Source of the DNA: Bhargavaea massiliensis
GTDB lineage: Bacteria > Bacillota > Bacilli > Bacillales_A > Planococcaceae
Direction: 5' to 3'
DNA length: 64,000 nucleotides
Assembly (NCBI RefSeq): GCF_018390575.1
Contig: NZ_JAHBCJ010000001.1
Location: 310,001-374,000, forward strand
Every line of letters starts with the position of its first letter. Within the stretch, counting starts at the first letter, position 1. This document shows, in pieces, positions 17,126 to 25,505 of this stretch. The position numbers were made by a program, and so were the translations under genes. The notes under the pieces were generated by a model, which saw only the letters and a program-made list of their open reading frames with translations, had not been told where the DNA came from and made no database searches.

Positions 17126-17809
17126 ATGGATCCGTATATTTTCGGGGCGTTTGCCCTGGCTTACCTCGGACTGCTGGTCTGGATACTGAAAAAGCAGCGC
17201 TTCTGGGCCCTGATGAGTGTCCTGGCGGCAGTTGCGCTGGCGCTCGTTTATGACAATGGCATTCTGGCGATCGGAAGACTAATCGGGGAAGGCGCACTTC
17301 TGGAAGGACTGAGCCTTGCCCGTTTCTGGCTTCATGCCCTCGTGACGCCCACACTCATCCTGTTCTCGCTTGGTGCGATGCGGCGGGCGGGAATTGAGTG
17401 GGCACAAAAAAGCTGGGCGGCTCTGCTGTTCTGGGCGGCCGCCATTGCAGCTTTCGTTGTCGAGTTCATCACTGTGCTCAAAGGTCTGAAGTTGGAGAAA
17501 AGCGAAAGCTACGGTGTGCTGAGCTACTCATCGGCGGAAGAAGCGTCCGGACCGCCGGCGATGATCCTGATCGTCCTTGCCGCGCTTCTGGTCGCCGGGA
17601 TCTTTCTTGCATGGAAGGCCGGTTCATGGTGGATGCTCATCGGTACGGTCGCCATGACCATCGGCAGCATGTTCAATCCGGACATCCCGAGCGATGCCGC
17701 GACGAATCTGTTCGAACTGATCCTGATCGCTTCGCTTGCCGTGACGAAGGTGAAGCTGGAGGACAAAGCAACCGGAAGCGCGGAGGCCGCTGACCCTGTG
17801 AGGGAATGA
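17126..17809 (+). CDS. Polytopic membrane protein, unknown
   Basis: The 227-aa product has about seven hydrophobic segments (YIFGAFALAYLGLLVWIL at the N-terminus, LIGTVAMTIGSMF and ELILIASLAV near the end). A conserved-looking loop, VLSYSSAEEASGPP, lies in the middle. ATG 17126 is preceded by GGGAG. It stands 105 bp after the YmcC-like gene and its terminator, so it is probably a separate unit. No family recognised. Confidence 0.7.
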   Translation: MDPYIFGAFALAYLGLLVWILKKQRFWALMSVLAAVALALVYDNGILAIGRLIGEGALLEGLSLARFWLHALVTPTLILFSLGAMRRAGIEWAQKSWAALLFWAAAIAAFVVEFITVLKGLKLEKSESYGVLSYSSAEEASGPPAMILIVLAALLVAGIFLAWKAGSWWMLIGTVAMTIGSMFNPDIPSDAATNLFELILIASLAVTKVKLEDKATGSAEAADPVRE

Positions 17810-17845
17810 TGGCCGGGAAGCAGGCTGCATCCGGGACAAACCAAA

Positions 17846-17885
17846 GCCGGCCGCACCCATTTCCCGGATGCGGCCGGCTTATTTA
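17846..17885. terminator. Terminator between two convergent genes
   Basis: GCCGGCCGCA and TGCGGCCGGC form a perfect 10-bp stem with a 13-nt loop, followed by TTATTTAT. It can serve both the membrane-protein gene and the SWIM gene. Confidence 0.8.
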
Positions 17886-19538
17886 TGAGTGTATTTCTCT
17901 TTTCAATCTTTCCAGCTCGTCCAACATCGCCGGACGCCTCCGATAATCGGCTTCAAGTCGGACGATCAGCGATTCCACCTGAACTTTTCCAATCGTTCCG
18001 ATGCTGGCTTTAAGAATATTGCACAACTCCCGGTATTGGCCCCGGTTGGAAGACCGCTTGGCAGTATCCATGATGTAGGTCTCATAAATTTCCACGACTT
18101 CTTCCGGATATTCACCAGCCAGCCGTTTACCGTAGGAAGTGATCGAGGACGGTTTCGCCCAAGAACGGGCCATCATTTCCGGAAGGTCGTTTTCCTGGTC
18201 AATCAGGGAGAGAAAAACTCGCTCGGCCCTCCACGTTCCGGCCTCCTTAAGTTTTTGCTTGGCTGTTTCATATAGTTGGCCAGAGTCTGCTGATAGCTCG
18301 CGAAGTTCCCCGTAATCGTTCAATTCTCCGTCGACCAGCAGCATCCAGGCGAGTTTCTCGGCTTCCCGTTTCTGTCCGGTCTCTTTGTGCAAATTGAACC
18401 GCATTCGGCGCCATTTCTTCATAAGCCCAGCGTCCTCGCTGTCCTGCTCTTCCCCCTGCCTCGCCAGTTCAATCGCCTCTTTAAATGCACCTGCGTTTGC
18501 CGCGCGGCGGATGGCTTCCTCCCGTACATTTGAATATTGCACATACTCATCAAGAAACCGGTTCAGTTCCTCTTCGCTGCCGCCCTGGACAATCAGATCC
18601 ATCTGTATATCCAGAAGGTCACGCCAATCGTATTCATCCGCTTTGCGGAACAATTCCATGATCCACTCCATCAACCTTTTCCTGAAATCAGGGACGTCAG
18701 CCAATTCCAGCGCGGCAAAAAGCAAATTGTGGCTGATATACTCCCACTCATCAAAAACCTTGTCCGCGCTCCAGACCAATATACGCTCAAGCAATTCCTC
18801 ACCAGCTTCACGTTCTTCTTTCGCGGATTCCTCTGCCGCCTGACGAAGCGTTTCTATTGCACTGTCAATCAGCAATTCGAAACTTCCCCCGGAATCATCA
18901 GCGTATTTCAGAGCACCGACCGCCTTACGAAGAATGCGCCAGGCAACCTCAGCCTTGAGCACAGGATCCTCCACATCACTTCTCTTATCCAGCAACTCTT
19001 CCATGTCATTCGCATAATCCATCGTTTCGGCATAGGCGATAAATCCATAACGGTCCGAGTAATTGTCCTCAATTTTCTCGATCGCTCTTTCCACTCCGCT
19101 TATGTAGGAACCGTCATCAGCCGGCTTGCCATGCCCAATCAGTTTCTCCCGAAGCAAGCAATCTTTCTGTGCCTGCTCCAGCAGCAGCGAGATCAGCTCT
19201 TCCCGAGGCATGGCCTCCAGGATCTTGGTCAGCTCTGCTGACGGGACTGAATTCGACAGCCTGCGCTCCTGCAAAATCCTCCGAATCTCATAATAAGCGG
19301 CTGCTTCATGCTTGCAGACCGGTCCCATATCGTACGGACAACTGCATTCTGAATAAAGAATGTCCCCGTCAGCCTCTACTACAAGAGACACTTCATAGTC
19401 GGTTGTGCCTTCCACAACTACTTCAAATTCACCGCCAGCGATTTCATGGATATCTGTCACACGGCCCTCCAGGAAGTAGCGATGAGCACGTTTAAGGATC
19501 ACTTCGCTGATCCTGTTTTCAAAATGGGTCAGGTTCAC
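17883..19538 (-). CDS. SWIM zinc-finger domain protein
   Basis: The 551-aa product carries the SWIM motif CSCPYDMGPVCKH near residues 65-77 (CxC...CxH). About 450 alpha-helical residues follow, rich in Glu and resembling helical repeats (for example RAANAGAFKEAIELA). SWIM domains bind nucleic acid or protein partners; the exact role is unknown. Start GTG 19538 is preferred because AGGGGGTG lies six bases upstream; a GTG three codons earlier overlaps that site. Confidence 0.85.
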   Translation of the reverse strand: MNLTHFENRISEVILKRAHRYFLEGRVTDIHEIAGGEFEVVVEGTTDYEVSLVVEADGDILYSECSCPYDMGPVCKHEAAAYYEIRRILQERRLSNSVPSAELTKILEAMPREELISLLLEQAQKDCLLREKLIGHGKPADDGSYISGVERAIEKIEDNYSDRYGFIAYAETMDYANDMEELLDKRSDVEDPVLKAEVAWRILRKAVGALKYADDSGGSFELLIDSAIETLRQAAEESAKEEREAGEELLERILVWSADKVFDEWEYISHNLLFAALELADVPDFRKRLMEWIMELFRKADEYDWRDLLDIQMDLIVQGGSEEELNRFLDEYVQYSNVREEAIRRAANAGAFKEAIELARQGEEQDSEDAGLMKKWRRMRFNLHKETGQKREAEKLAWMLLVDGELNDYGELRELSADSGQLYETAKQKLKEAGTWRAERVFLSLIDQENDLPEMMARSWAKPSSITSYGKRLAGEYPEEVVEIYETYIMDTAKRSSNRGQYRELCNILKASIGTIGKVQVESLIVRLEADYRRRPAMLDELERLKREIHS

Positions 19539-19714
19539 TTTCAGCACCCCCTACTTCTGCGAGTTCGCATTTTTATCAATCAGCTCTTGCTCTTCAGCCT
19601 CTTCCCAGGTAGTCAGAGCGTTTCCTCTTTTTGCGTTTCTCCATATGCCCTTCCCCCAGTCGAATTTATTTTATCGAAAGGCCTACCATGGTTCAAAACA
19701 AGGGCTGCACACAC

Positions 19715-19755
19715 AAAACACCCGGGCGCTCCCTTTTCAGATAGCGGCCGGGTGT
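19715..19755 (-). terminator. Terminator after the first thioredoxin-fold gene
   Basis: On the minus strand ACACCCGG and CCGGGTGT form the stem, followed by TTTTGTGTG. Confidence 0.75.
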
Positions 19756-19766
19756 GAAATTCATGG

Positions 19767-20207
19767 TCAATCTTCCAGAAGCCGGGTGATGCGCTTTTCC
19801 AGCATGGACATGCCGCCTTCGCCCGCCTGGAAGTGGCGGAGACGTCCGTTTTTGTCAAAGACGTAATAGGAGGGGACATACCGGTTGCCGAATGCAGCGG
19901 TCAGCTTGCTTCGGCTGTCGACAAAAACCGGCTCCGTGATGCCGTGTGCCGCGGCCGCTTCCCTGACCTTCCCAGGGTCTGTGTCTTCCCTTGAGCGCGG
20001 CATATGGACCGCGATGACATTCAGCCTGTCGCGGTACTTGTCACGGATTGCACTGACATGGGGCATCATGCCCTTGCAGAGGCGGCAGCTGACGGACCAG
20101 AAATGGATCATCGTCGGACGCTCACCGACCAGATCCGCCCTGGTTTTCACACCGTTCAACCATTCGGTTGCACCGTGGAGCCCGGGCATCGGTGTGTGAA
20201 GTTTCAT
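19767..20207 (-). CDS. TlpA/ResA-like thioredoxin-fold protein, copy 1
   Basis: The 146-aa product has the active-site pair CRLC in FWSVSCRLCKGMMP near residue 40 and a cis-proline loop RYVPSYYVFD near 113. It has no signal peptide or membrane anchor, so it should act in the cytoplasm, unlike ResA. It is clearly paralogous to the protein at 22850-23290 (same length, same MKLH start, same domain layout). It follows the cysteine-free peroxiredoxin gene after 36 bp, likely in one operon. Confidence 0.88.
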   Translation of the reverse strand: MKLHTPMPGLHGATEWLNGVKTRADLVGERPTMIHFWSVSCRLCKGMMPHVSAIRDKYRDRLNVIAVHMPRSREDTDPGKVREAAAAHGITEPVFVDSRSKLTAAFGNRYVPSYYVFDKNGRLRHFQAGEGGMSMLEKRITRLLED

Positions 20208-20243
20208 CAGATCTCCTCCTGTTTAAAAGATCCCCAGCACGGG

Positions 20244-20762
20244 TCAGTTCGCGGCGCGCCGACCTCCCATTTGCAAGCCCTGCAGTACCCGGAGCGTCTC
20301 ATCGATATCACGGCCGATGTCTTCACGGAAGGCCGTCTGATAGCGGAGTTCGCCTTCAGGGCTGATGATGAAGAGGCCTCGGAGCGCGATGCCCTCTTCT
20401 TCAATGAGCATACCGTACTCCCGGGAAACAGCGAGCTTCCGGTCCGAGGCAAGCGGGAAGTTCAGACCGCCGGGGCCGTTGTTCTTGCGGGCGATCCCGA
20501 CCCAGGCGAGGTGAGCGTGGACCGTGTCCGTCGAGACCCCGATGACTTCGGCATTCAGCTCCGCAAACTCTACATGACGGTCGGAAAACGCCGTGAGCTC
20601 GGCAGGACTTGATTGCGAGAAGTTCATCGGGTAAAAAATCAGGACCGTCCATCTGTCCTTTTTCATGTTTTCCTCCAGGCTGACCGTGCCGAATTCCCTG
20701 CTCGGCAGGACAGCCTTCATCTCAAAGCGGGGTGCCGGATTGCCGATCATTCTTTCCACCAT
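20244..20762 (-). CDS. Peroxiredoxin-fold protein lacking the peroxidatic cysteine
   Basis: The 172-aa product has the AhpC/TSA fold: IGNPAPRFEMKAVL, VLIFYPMNFS, GVSTDTVHAHLAW and GLFIISPEGELRY. In peroxiredoxins the motif PxxFTxxCP holds the catalytic Cys. Here the DNA reads PMNFSQSSPAEL, with Ser at that place, and the whole protein contains no cysteine. It cannot use the usual thiol chemistry. It sits between the ABC-F gene and a thioredoxin-fold gene. Start ATG 20762 lies after GGGGGGT. Confidence 0.85.
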   Translation of the reverse strand: MVERMIGNPAPRFEMKAVLPSREFGTVSLEENMKKDRWTVLIFYPMNFSQSSPAELTAFSDRHVEFAELNAEVIGVSTDTVHAHLAWVGIARKNNGPGGLNFPLASDRKLAVSREYGMLIEEEGIALRGLFIISPEGELRYQTAFREDIGRDIDETLRVLQGLQMGGRRAAN

Positions 20763-20835
20763 TGTGCCTACCCCCCTCAATTTATAGAAAATTCAAACTT
20801 AATTAAGGAAAGAATAGCAGAACAATGGCCGGTTT

Positions 20836-22530
20836 TCAATGGTTCCATCGCCCTTCAAGCTGCCGGATCTCGCGGGTCAGCTGCAGGAAACGGCGGTCAA
20901 GTTCCGAATAATCCGGATCCCCCGGCGAGAGCAGGCTGAGCTTGCCGAGGACCGCCTGGCGCTCTGTCTCAAGCCGCAGGCGCTCTTCTTCCATCGCTCT
21001 GCCGTCCCTGTCTTTTCCTTCCCCGCTCCGCTTTTCTTCCCATTCAACGGGCGTCATGGGGCGTTTCCGGATGGTCCCTTCCCGGAAGACGAGGATGCCA
21101 TCCGCCAGCTTCCCGGTGAAGTACCGGTCGTGTGATGCAAACAGGAGCGTTCCCGGGAATGTGCCGAGCGTCCGCTCCAGCTCCTCCCGGGACGGAAGGT
21201 CAAGGTGGTTGGTCGGCTCGTCAAGGAGCAGGATATCGGTGTTTTCAAGGATGAACTGCATCAGCTTCACCTTGAACCGCTCGCCCATACTCAGGGAGGC
21301 GAGCGGGAGCGTCCAGTGCTCTGCGGTGAGTCCGAGGTTCGCAAGGTCGGTCCGGAGCTTTCCCTGCTGTTCGAAAGTGGTGGCGGAAAAGTAGGCCTCC
21401 ATGGTTGTTTCAAGCGGAAGGTCGAGCACCGACTGGCTGAGGACGCCGATCGTCATTCCTTCCGTGCGCCAGATGTCCCCTTCATGCGGCTCTTCGCCGA
21501 GCAGCATCCGGAACAGCGTCGTCTTGCCCGATCCGTTCGGTCCGAGGAGGGCGAGGCGTTCACCGGACAAAACAGCGAATCGCACGTTACGGAAAAGTGT
21601 GCGGCTTCCATAAGACTTCGAGACATCCCGGAGCTCGAACACCCGCATGCCCTTGCGGCGCCCGCCCCTGACGTCGAACGCCACAGATGCCTCTTCCTCG
21701 GGCTTGTCGACGCCGTCCTTCTCCAGCTCGGCCTCGAGGCGCTTTCGTTTGGAGCGGATCTGGATGTCTTTTTTCTTGGCTTTCATCCGAAAGTATTCCT
21801 TGGCCCCCATCCGGCCCTCGCCCTTCTTGGTCGATTCCCGGTGCGCCTTGTCCGACCAGTCCGACAGCTGCGCGAGCTGTTCTTCGACGCGCGCGACTTT
21901 TTTCTGCTGCTGTTCGTACTGCTTTTGCTGTACGGATCTTGCCGCCTCTTTCTTGTTCCGGTAGTCGGTGTAGTTGCCCTCGTATTCGGTGAGGGTGCCG
22001 TGGTCCAGTTCCCAGACGCGGTCTGCGATTTGGTCGATGAAATGCCGGTCGTGTGACACGACGATGAAGGTCGACCGGCTATTCCTGATCCGGCCGACCA
22101 GCCGCTCCAGCGCCTCCCGATCGAGGTGGTTGGTCGGCTCATCAAGCAGCACGAGCCGGCTTGGTTCCGCAAGGGCGGCGGACAGGCGGAGCTTCATCCG
22201 CTCACCCCCGCTCGCGGTATTGTATGCAACCCCCTCGGATAAGCGCCATTTTTTGCGTTCGGCCAGCACTTCGCCTGTTTCAGCCGACAAGTCCGGCGAT
22301 GCCTCCTCCTGCCGGAAATAAGTGACGGAAGGGCGCTTCCCTTGCCAGCGCACCCGTCCCGAAGACGGCTCCCGGCTGCCTGCAATCCGCTCCATCAGTG
22401 TCGATTTGCCCGCACCGTTCGGACCGACAAGCGCGATGACTGCGCCTTCCGGTATATCAGCCGATGCCTTCTCAAAAATCGTGGCATCCCCATAAACGAC
22501 GGAGAGTTCCTCCAGTCTTCCAAGCAACAT
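20836..22530 (-). CDS. ABC-F family ATPase, possible ribosome protection protein
   Basis: The 564-aa soluble protein has two ABC domains, Walker A GPNGAGKS at 36-43 and GPNGSGKT in the second half. Signatures are ASGGERMKLRLS and LSMGERFKVKLM, with LLDEPTNHLD in both. A long basic linker joins them (QQKKVARVEEQLAQL). There is no membrane domain. ABC-F proteins act on the ribosomal E site, and the Vga/Lsa/VmlR group displaces antibiotics. The attenuator leader upstream favours that group, but a housekeeping role remains possible. ATG 22530 follows GGAGG. Confidence 0.88.
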   Translation of the reverse strand: MLLGRLEELSVVYGDATIFEKASADIPEGAVIALVGPNGAGKSTLMERIAGSREPSSGRVRWQGKRPSVTYFRQEEASPDLSAETGEVLAERKKWRLSEGVAYNTASGGERMKLRLSAALAEPSRLVLLDEPTNHLDREALERLVGRIRNSRSTFIVVSHDRHFIDQIADRVWELDHGTLTEYEGNYTDYRNKKEAARSVQQKQYEQQQKKVARVEEQLAQLSDWSDKAHRESTKKGEGRMGAKEYFRMKAKKKDIQIRSKRKRLEAELEKDGVDKPEEEASVAFDVRGGRRKGMRVFELRDVSKSYGSRTLFRNVRFAVLSGERLALLGPNGSGKTTLFRMLLGEEPHEGDIWRTEGMTIGVLSQSVLDLPLETTMEAYFSATTFEQQGKLRTDLANLGLTAEHWTLPLASLSMGERFKVKLMQFILENTDILLLDEPTNHLDLPSREELERTLGTFPGTLLFASHDRYFTGKLADGILVFREGTIRKRPMTPVEWEEKRSGEGKDRDGRAMEEERLRLETERQAVLGKLSLLSPGDPDYSELDRRFLQLTREIRQLEGRWNH

Positions 22531-22560
22531 ACAGATTCCTCCCTGTTCCCGGAGGGCACG

Positions 22561-22591
22561 AAAAAGCCCCCCGGCCATAGTGGCCGGAGGG
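22561..22591 (-). terminator. Attenuator terminator in the ABC-F leader
   Basis: On the minus strand CCCTCCGGCCA and TGGCCGGGGGG form an 11-bp stem (one G-U pair) with a short loop and a TTTTT tract. It lies only about 30 nt before the ABC-F start codon, inside the leader. Confidence 0.85.
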
Positions 22592-22714
22592 ATCCGAAAA
22601 ACACCTCATTTACGAGTCGTCAAACAAGCCGCACGGTTGCGGCCGCAGTTCGGGATGACGATGGAAAATGGGCAGACGGATCCCGCCGACGTTCGAAAAA
22701 AGCATCCGATTCGT

Positions 22715-22747
22715 CTAAAACGCTCCGTCACTTGTCCATCTTCCCAT
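22715..22747 (-). CDS. Candidate leader peptide (10 aa) of the ABC-F gene
   Basis: ATG 22747 opens MGRWTSDGAF and a TAG stop. GGAAAGGA ends seven bases upstream, an ideal ribosome site. It sits about 120 nt before the attenuator terminator and 185 nt before the ABC-F gene. The arrangement is like leader-controlled antibiotic-resistance ABC-F genes. The function is inferred from position only. Confidence 0.5.
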   Translation of the reverse strand: MGRWTSDGAF

Positions 22748-22820
22748 TCGTCATTCCTTTCCGAATTAAGTTGAGTCCAGATTATCATATGGCCCGAGTG
22801 CCGGCAACTATGCACAAGAA

Positions 22821-22844
22821 AGCCCGGCACCTGATGCGCCGGGC
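22821..22844 (-). terminator. Terminator after the second thioredoxin-fold gene
   Basis: AGCCCGGC and GCCGGGCT pair, followed on the minus strand by TTTCTT. Confidence 0.8.
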
Positions 22845-22849
22845 TCTTC

Positions 22850-23290
22850 TCATTGTTCAATGACCCGCTCGATCCTGTCTTCCACCATGTCGAGGCCGGT
22901 CCTGCCTGCCTGATAATGGCGGAGCTGGCCTTCCCTGTCGAAAACATAAAACGCCGGAGCAAGCTCATTCTCAAAAGCGTCGGTAAGCTTGTACTCACTG
23001 TCGACGAATACCGGCTGTGTGAGGCCGTACTGTTCCGCCGCCTCCCTGATTTTGTCCATGTCGTTGTCCGCTCCGGTGAGCGGCATGTGGACCGCCACGA
23101 CATTCAGATCATCTTTGTACTTGTCCCGCAGCTCGTTCACTTCGGGCATCGTTTCCTTGCAGATGTTGCAGCTGACGGCCCAGAAATGGATAAGTGTCGG
23201 CTTCTCGCCGACAAGCTCCGATTTGGTCACTTCGCCGTTCAGCCATGCGGATGCGCCGGACAGTTCCGGCATCGGTTCATGCAGTTTCAT
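22850..23290 (-). CDS. TlpA/ResA-like thioredoxin-fold protein, copy 2
   Basis: The 146-aa cytoplasmic thioredoxin-fold protein has CNIC in FWAVSCNICKETMP and the cis-proline loop ELAPAFYVFD. It matches copy 1 along its whole length, so the pair looks like a local duplication with the ABC-F and peroxiredoxin genes between them. Start ATG 23290 follows GGAGGGA. The palindrome TTTCCCGGGAAA lies 24 bp upstream of its start. Confidence 0.88.
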   Translation of the reverse strand: MKLHEPMPELSGASAWLNGEVTKSELVGEKPTLIHFWAVSCNICKETMPEVNELRDKYKDDLNVVAVHMPLTGADNDMDKIREAAEQYGLTQPVFVDSEYKLTDAFENELAPAFYVFDREGQLRHYQAGRTGLDMVEDRIERVIEQ

Positions 23291-23313
23291 CGGGAATCCC
23301 TCCTGCAAATAAG

Positions 23314-23326
23314 TTTCCCGGGAAAT
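23314..23326. repeat. Single TTTCCCGGGAAAT palindrome
   Basis: The same 12-bp palindrome found at 10139 and 58283, here alone in the 5' region of the second thioredoxin-fold gene. Confidence 0.6.
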
Positions 23327-23382
23327 GAACCGTTGAAACTGGCGGCTTAATATTAGACTCACTTTACTTACGGGAAACCAGC

Positions 23383-23467
23383 TTGCTTAACAGCCGCGGC
23401 GGGTTTGCTTAACATTCGGTGGGGGTTGCTAAACATTCGGACCGGTTTGCTTAACACTCGCTAATTT
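23383..23467. repeat. Array of four TTGCTTAAC words at 21-22 bp period
   Basis: TTGCTTAAC (third copy TTGCTAAAC) starts at 23383, 23405, 23426 and 23447, spaced 22, 21 and 21 bp. The word is followed in the last three copies by AYTCG. The remaining bases vary. The array sits between the FAD-dehydrogenase stop and the thioredoxin-fold gene. Confidence 0.9.
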
Positions 23468-23559
23468 AAGCCGTCCTAAGGCCTTCGGTCCGCTTTCCTG
23501 TCGTGGATATCAGCTTGGATTCGTCGGCAAGGATGCTCCACCCGGCCACAATAAGGTTT

Positions 23560-25227
23560 CTAGTCATTCCCCAGCGCTCTGCCCGCCTGCCGTCCCGAGA
23601 ACAGGCAGCCGCCGAGGAAAGTGCCTTCAAGCGACCGGTAGCCGTGGACGCCGCCGCCCCCGAATCCGGCCGCCTCGCCTGCGGCGTATAGGCCCGGTAC
23701 CGGTTCACCGTCTGCTCCCAGCACCTGGCCCTCCAGGTTCGTCTGGAGGCCGCCGAGTGTCTTCCGACTGACGATGTTCAGCCGTACCGCGATCAGCGGG
23801 CCCGCCGCAGGGTCGAGGATGCGGTGCGGAGGCGCGACCCGGACGAGCTTGTCGCCCAGGGACGCACGTGCGCTGCGGATTGCCATCACCTGAAGGTCCT
23901 TCGCGAACTTGTTGTCGATCTCGCGGTCGCGGGCCCGGATCTGCCGCTCCATTTCCTCCAAGAATATCCGTTCTTCGCCGACCAGGTCGTTCATGCCGTC
24001 GGCCAGCTCCGGAAGCGTCCTGGCGACGACAAAGTCTTCTCCCCGCTTCATGAACTTCTCGACTGGTTCCGGCGCGCCCGGAAGGACACGCGACAGGATC
24101 ATCCGGATGCTTTTACCGGTCAGGTCCGGGTTCTGTTCAGAGCCGGACAGAGCGAACTCCTTTTCGATCATCTTTTTCGTCAGGACAAACCAGGAATAGT
24201 CGTAGCCGCTTTTCCCGATTGCCTCAAGCGTAGAGAGCGTGTCAAAGCCCGGAAAGTTCGGCGCGCCGAATCGCTGGCCTTCCGCGTCAAACCAGAGCGG
24301 AGAAGGTCCCGGCAAGATCCGGATGCCGTGGTTGGGCCATACCGGGTCATAGTTCCGGATGCCCTCCGTGTAGTGCCACATGCGGTCGCGGTTGACGAGC
24401 CGCCCTCCGGCCCTTTCCGCCTCTCCGAGCAGCTGTCCGTCGACATAGGCGGGCACGCCTGACAGCATGCGTTCAGGCGGCGTCCCAAGACGCTCCGGCC
24501 AGTTTTTCCGGACCAGCTCATGGTTGCCGCCGATGCCGCCGCTTGTCATGAGCACCGCGCCTGCACGCACTTCGAAGAGCCGTTCCACTTCACGGGACGT
24601 CTTTTCACCGCGCAGCCGGTCGTCCGCCACAAGCTTTTCCCCGCGAACTCCCGTCACCGCGCCGTTTTCCGTAACGAATTCGGTCACACGGTGGCGCGGC
24701 AGGTAATGGATGAGCCCATCGCGGATTCCCTGATGTACGCGCTCCGCGAAAGGCTTGACTATCCCGGGGCCCGTCCCCCAGACGATGTGGAAGCGGGGGA
24801 CGGAGTTTCCGTGTCCGTCCGCGAGGCTCCCGCCGCGCTCCGCCCAGCCGACAACCGGGAAAAATCGGACGCCGAGCGACCGGAGCCATTCACGCTTCTC
24901 ACCCGCAGCAAAGTCGACATACGCCTTCGCCCACTGGTAACCCCACTCGTCTTCGTCACTCATCCGGTCAAATCCGGCCGTTCCGAGCCAATCCTGCCAC
25001 GCCAGTTCATGGGAATCCTTGATGCCCATCCGGCGCTGCTCCGGAGAATCAACGAGAAACAGCCCGCCGAACGACCACCACGCCTGGCCCCCGATGTTCG
25101 ACGCCGGCTCCTGGTCGAGGAGCAGCACTTTCTTTCCCGCATCCGCAAGTTCTGCCGTCGCCACCAGGCCCGCCAGCCCGTGTCCGACCGTGATCACATC
25201 ATATTCCAATCCCATCCCGCCTTCCAT
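23560..25227 (-). CDS. FAD-binding dehydrogenase (KstD/fumarate-reductase-like flavoprotein)
   Basis: The 555-aa product begins with a dinucleotide-binding fold, YDVITVGHGLAGLVATAELA, and a second FAD motif follows (LLDQEPASNIGG). The C-terminus has LQTNLEGQVLG and GLYAAGEAAGFGGGGVHGY, typical of the succinate-dehydrogenase/3-ketosteroid-dehydrogenase flavoprotein family. The substrate is unknown; no steroid genes are nearby. It has no signal peptide. It appears monocistronic. Confidence 0.85.
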   Translation of the reverse strand: MEGGMGLEYDVITVGHGLAGLVATAELADAGKKVLLLDQEPASNIGGQAWWSFGGLFLVDSPEQRRMGIKDSHELAWQDWLGTAGFDRMSDEDEWGYQWAKAYVDFAAGEKREWLRSLGVRFFPVVGWAERGGSLADGHGNSVPRFHIVWGTGPGIVKPFAERVHQGIRDGLIHYLPRHRVTEFVTENGAVTGVRGEKLVADDRLRGEKTSREVERLFEVRAGAVLMTSGGIGGNHELVRKNWPERLGTPPERMLSGVPAYVDGQLLGEAERAGGRLVNRDRMWHYTEGIRNYDPVWPNHGIRILPGPSPLWFDAEGQRFGAPNFPGFDTLSTLEAIGKSGYDYSWFVLTKKMIEKEFALSGSEQNPDLTGKSIRMILSRVLPGAPEPVEKFMKRGEDFVVARTLPELADGMNDLVGEERIFLEEMERQIRARDREIDNKFAKDLQVMAIRSARASLGDKLVRVAPPHRILDPAAGPLIAVRLNIVSRKTLGGLQTNLEGQVLGADGEPVPGLYAAGEAAGFGGGGVHGYRSLEGTFLGGCLFSGRQAGRALGND

Positions 25228-25292
25228 TTCCGGTTTCCTCTCATTGTATAGGAATTTTCTGTTTTCTCACAGAGATGCCTGATCAACAAAAT

Positions 25293-25479
25293 GGGGCTGT
25301 CCAATAAGTCATTAATACGATAAAAACAGCAAACGGCACGGACTCTGGTCGCTTACCGCGGGCCGGCGCCGAGCCCCGCGTAAAGCGGGTCTCGACAGCC
25401 CGGCTTTTCCCGCAGGTGTCTCCCGACGTCCGTGCCGTTTGCTATATCATGTGCTGAATCCGACTTTTCGGACAGCCCC
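25293..25479. repeat. 187-bp palindromic element with terminal inverted repeats
   Basis: The ends are GGGGCTGTCC (25293-25302) and GGACAGCCCC (25470-25479). Inside, AGCAAACGGCACGGAC (25328-25343) is matched perfectly by its complement at 25428-25443. The core contains further CCGCGGG/CCCGCG pairing. It carries no gene and fills the gap between the UvrA-like stop and the FAD-dehydrogenase start. It looks like a MITE or dispersed intergenic hairpin family. Confidence 0.8.
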
Positions 25480-25505
25480 TAAAGGAATTTATTTCGTTTG
25501 AATGA

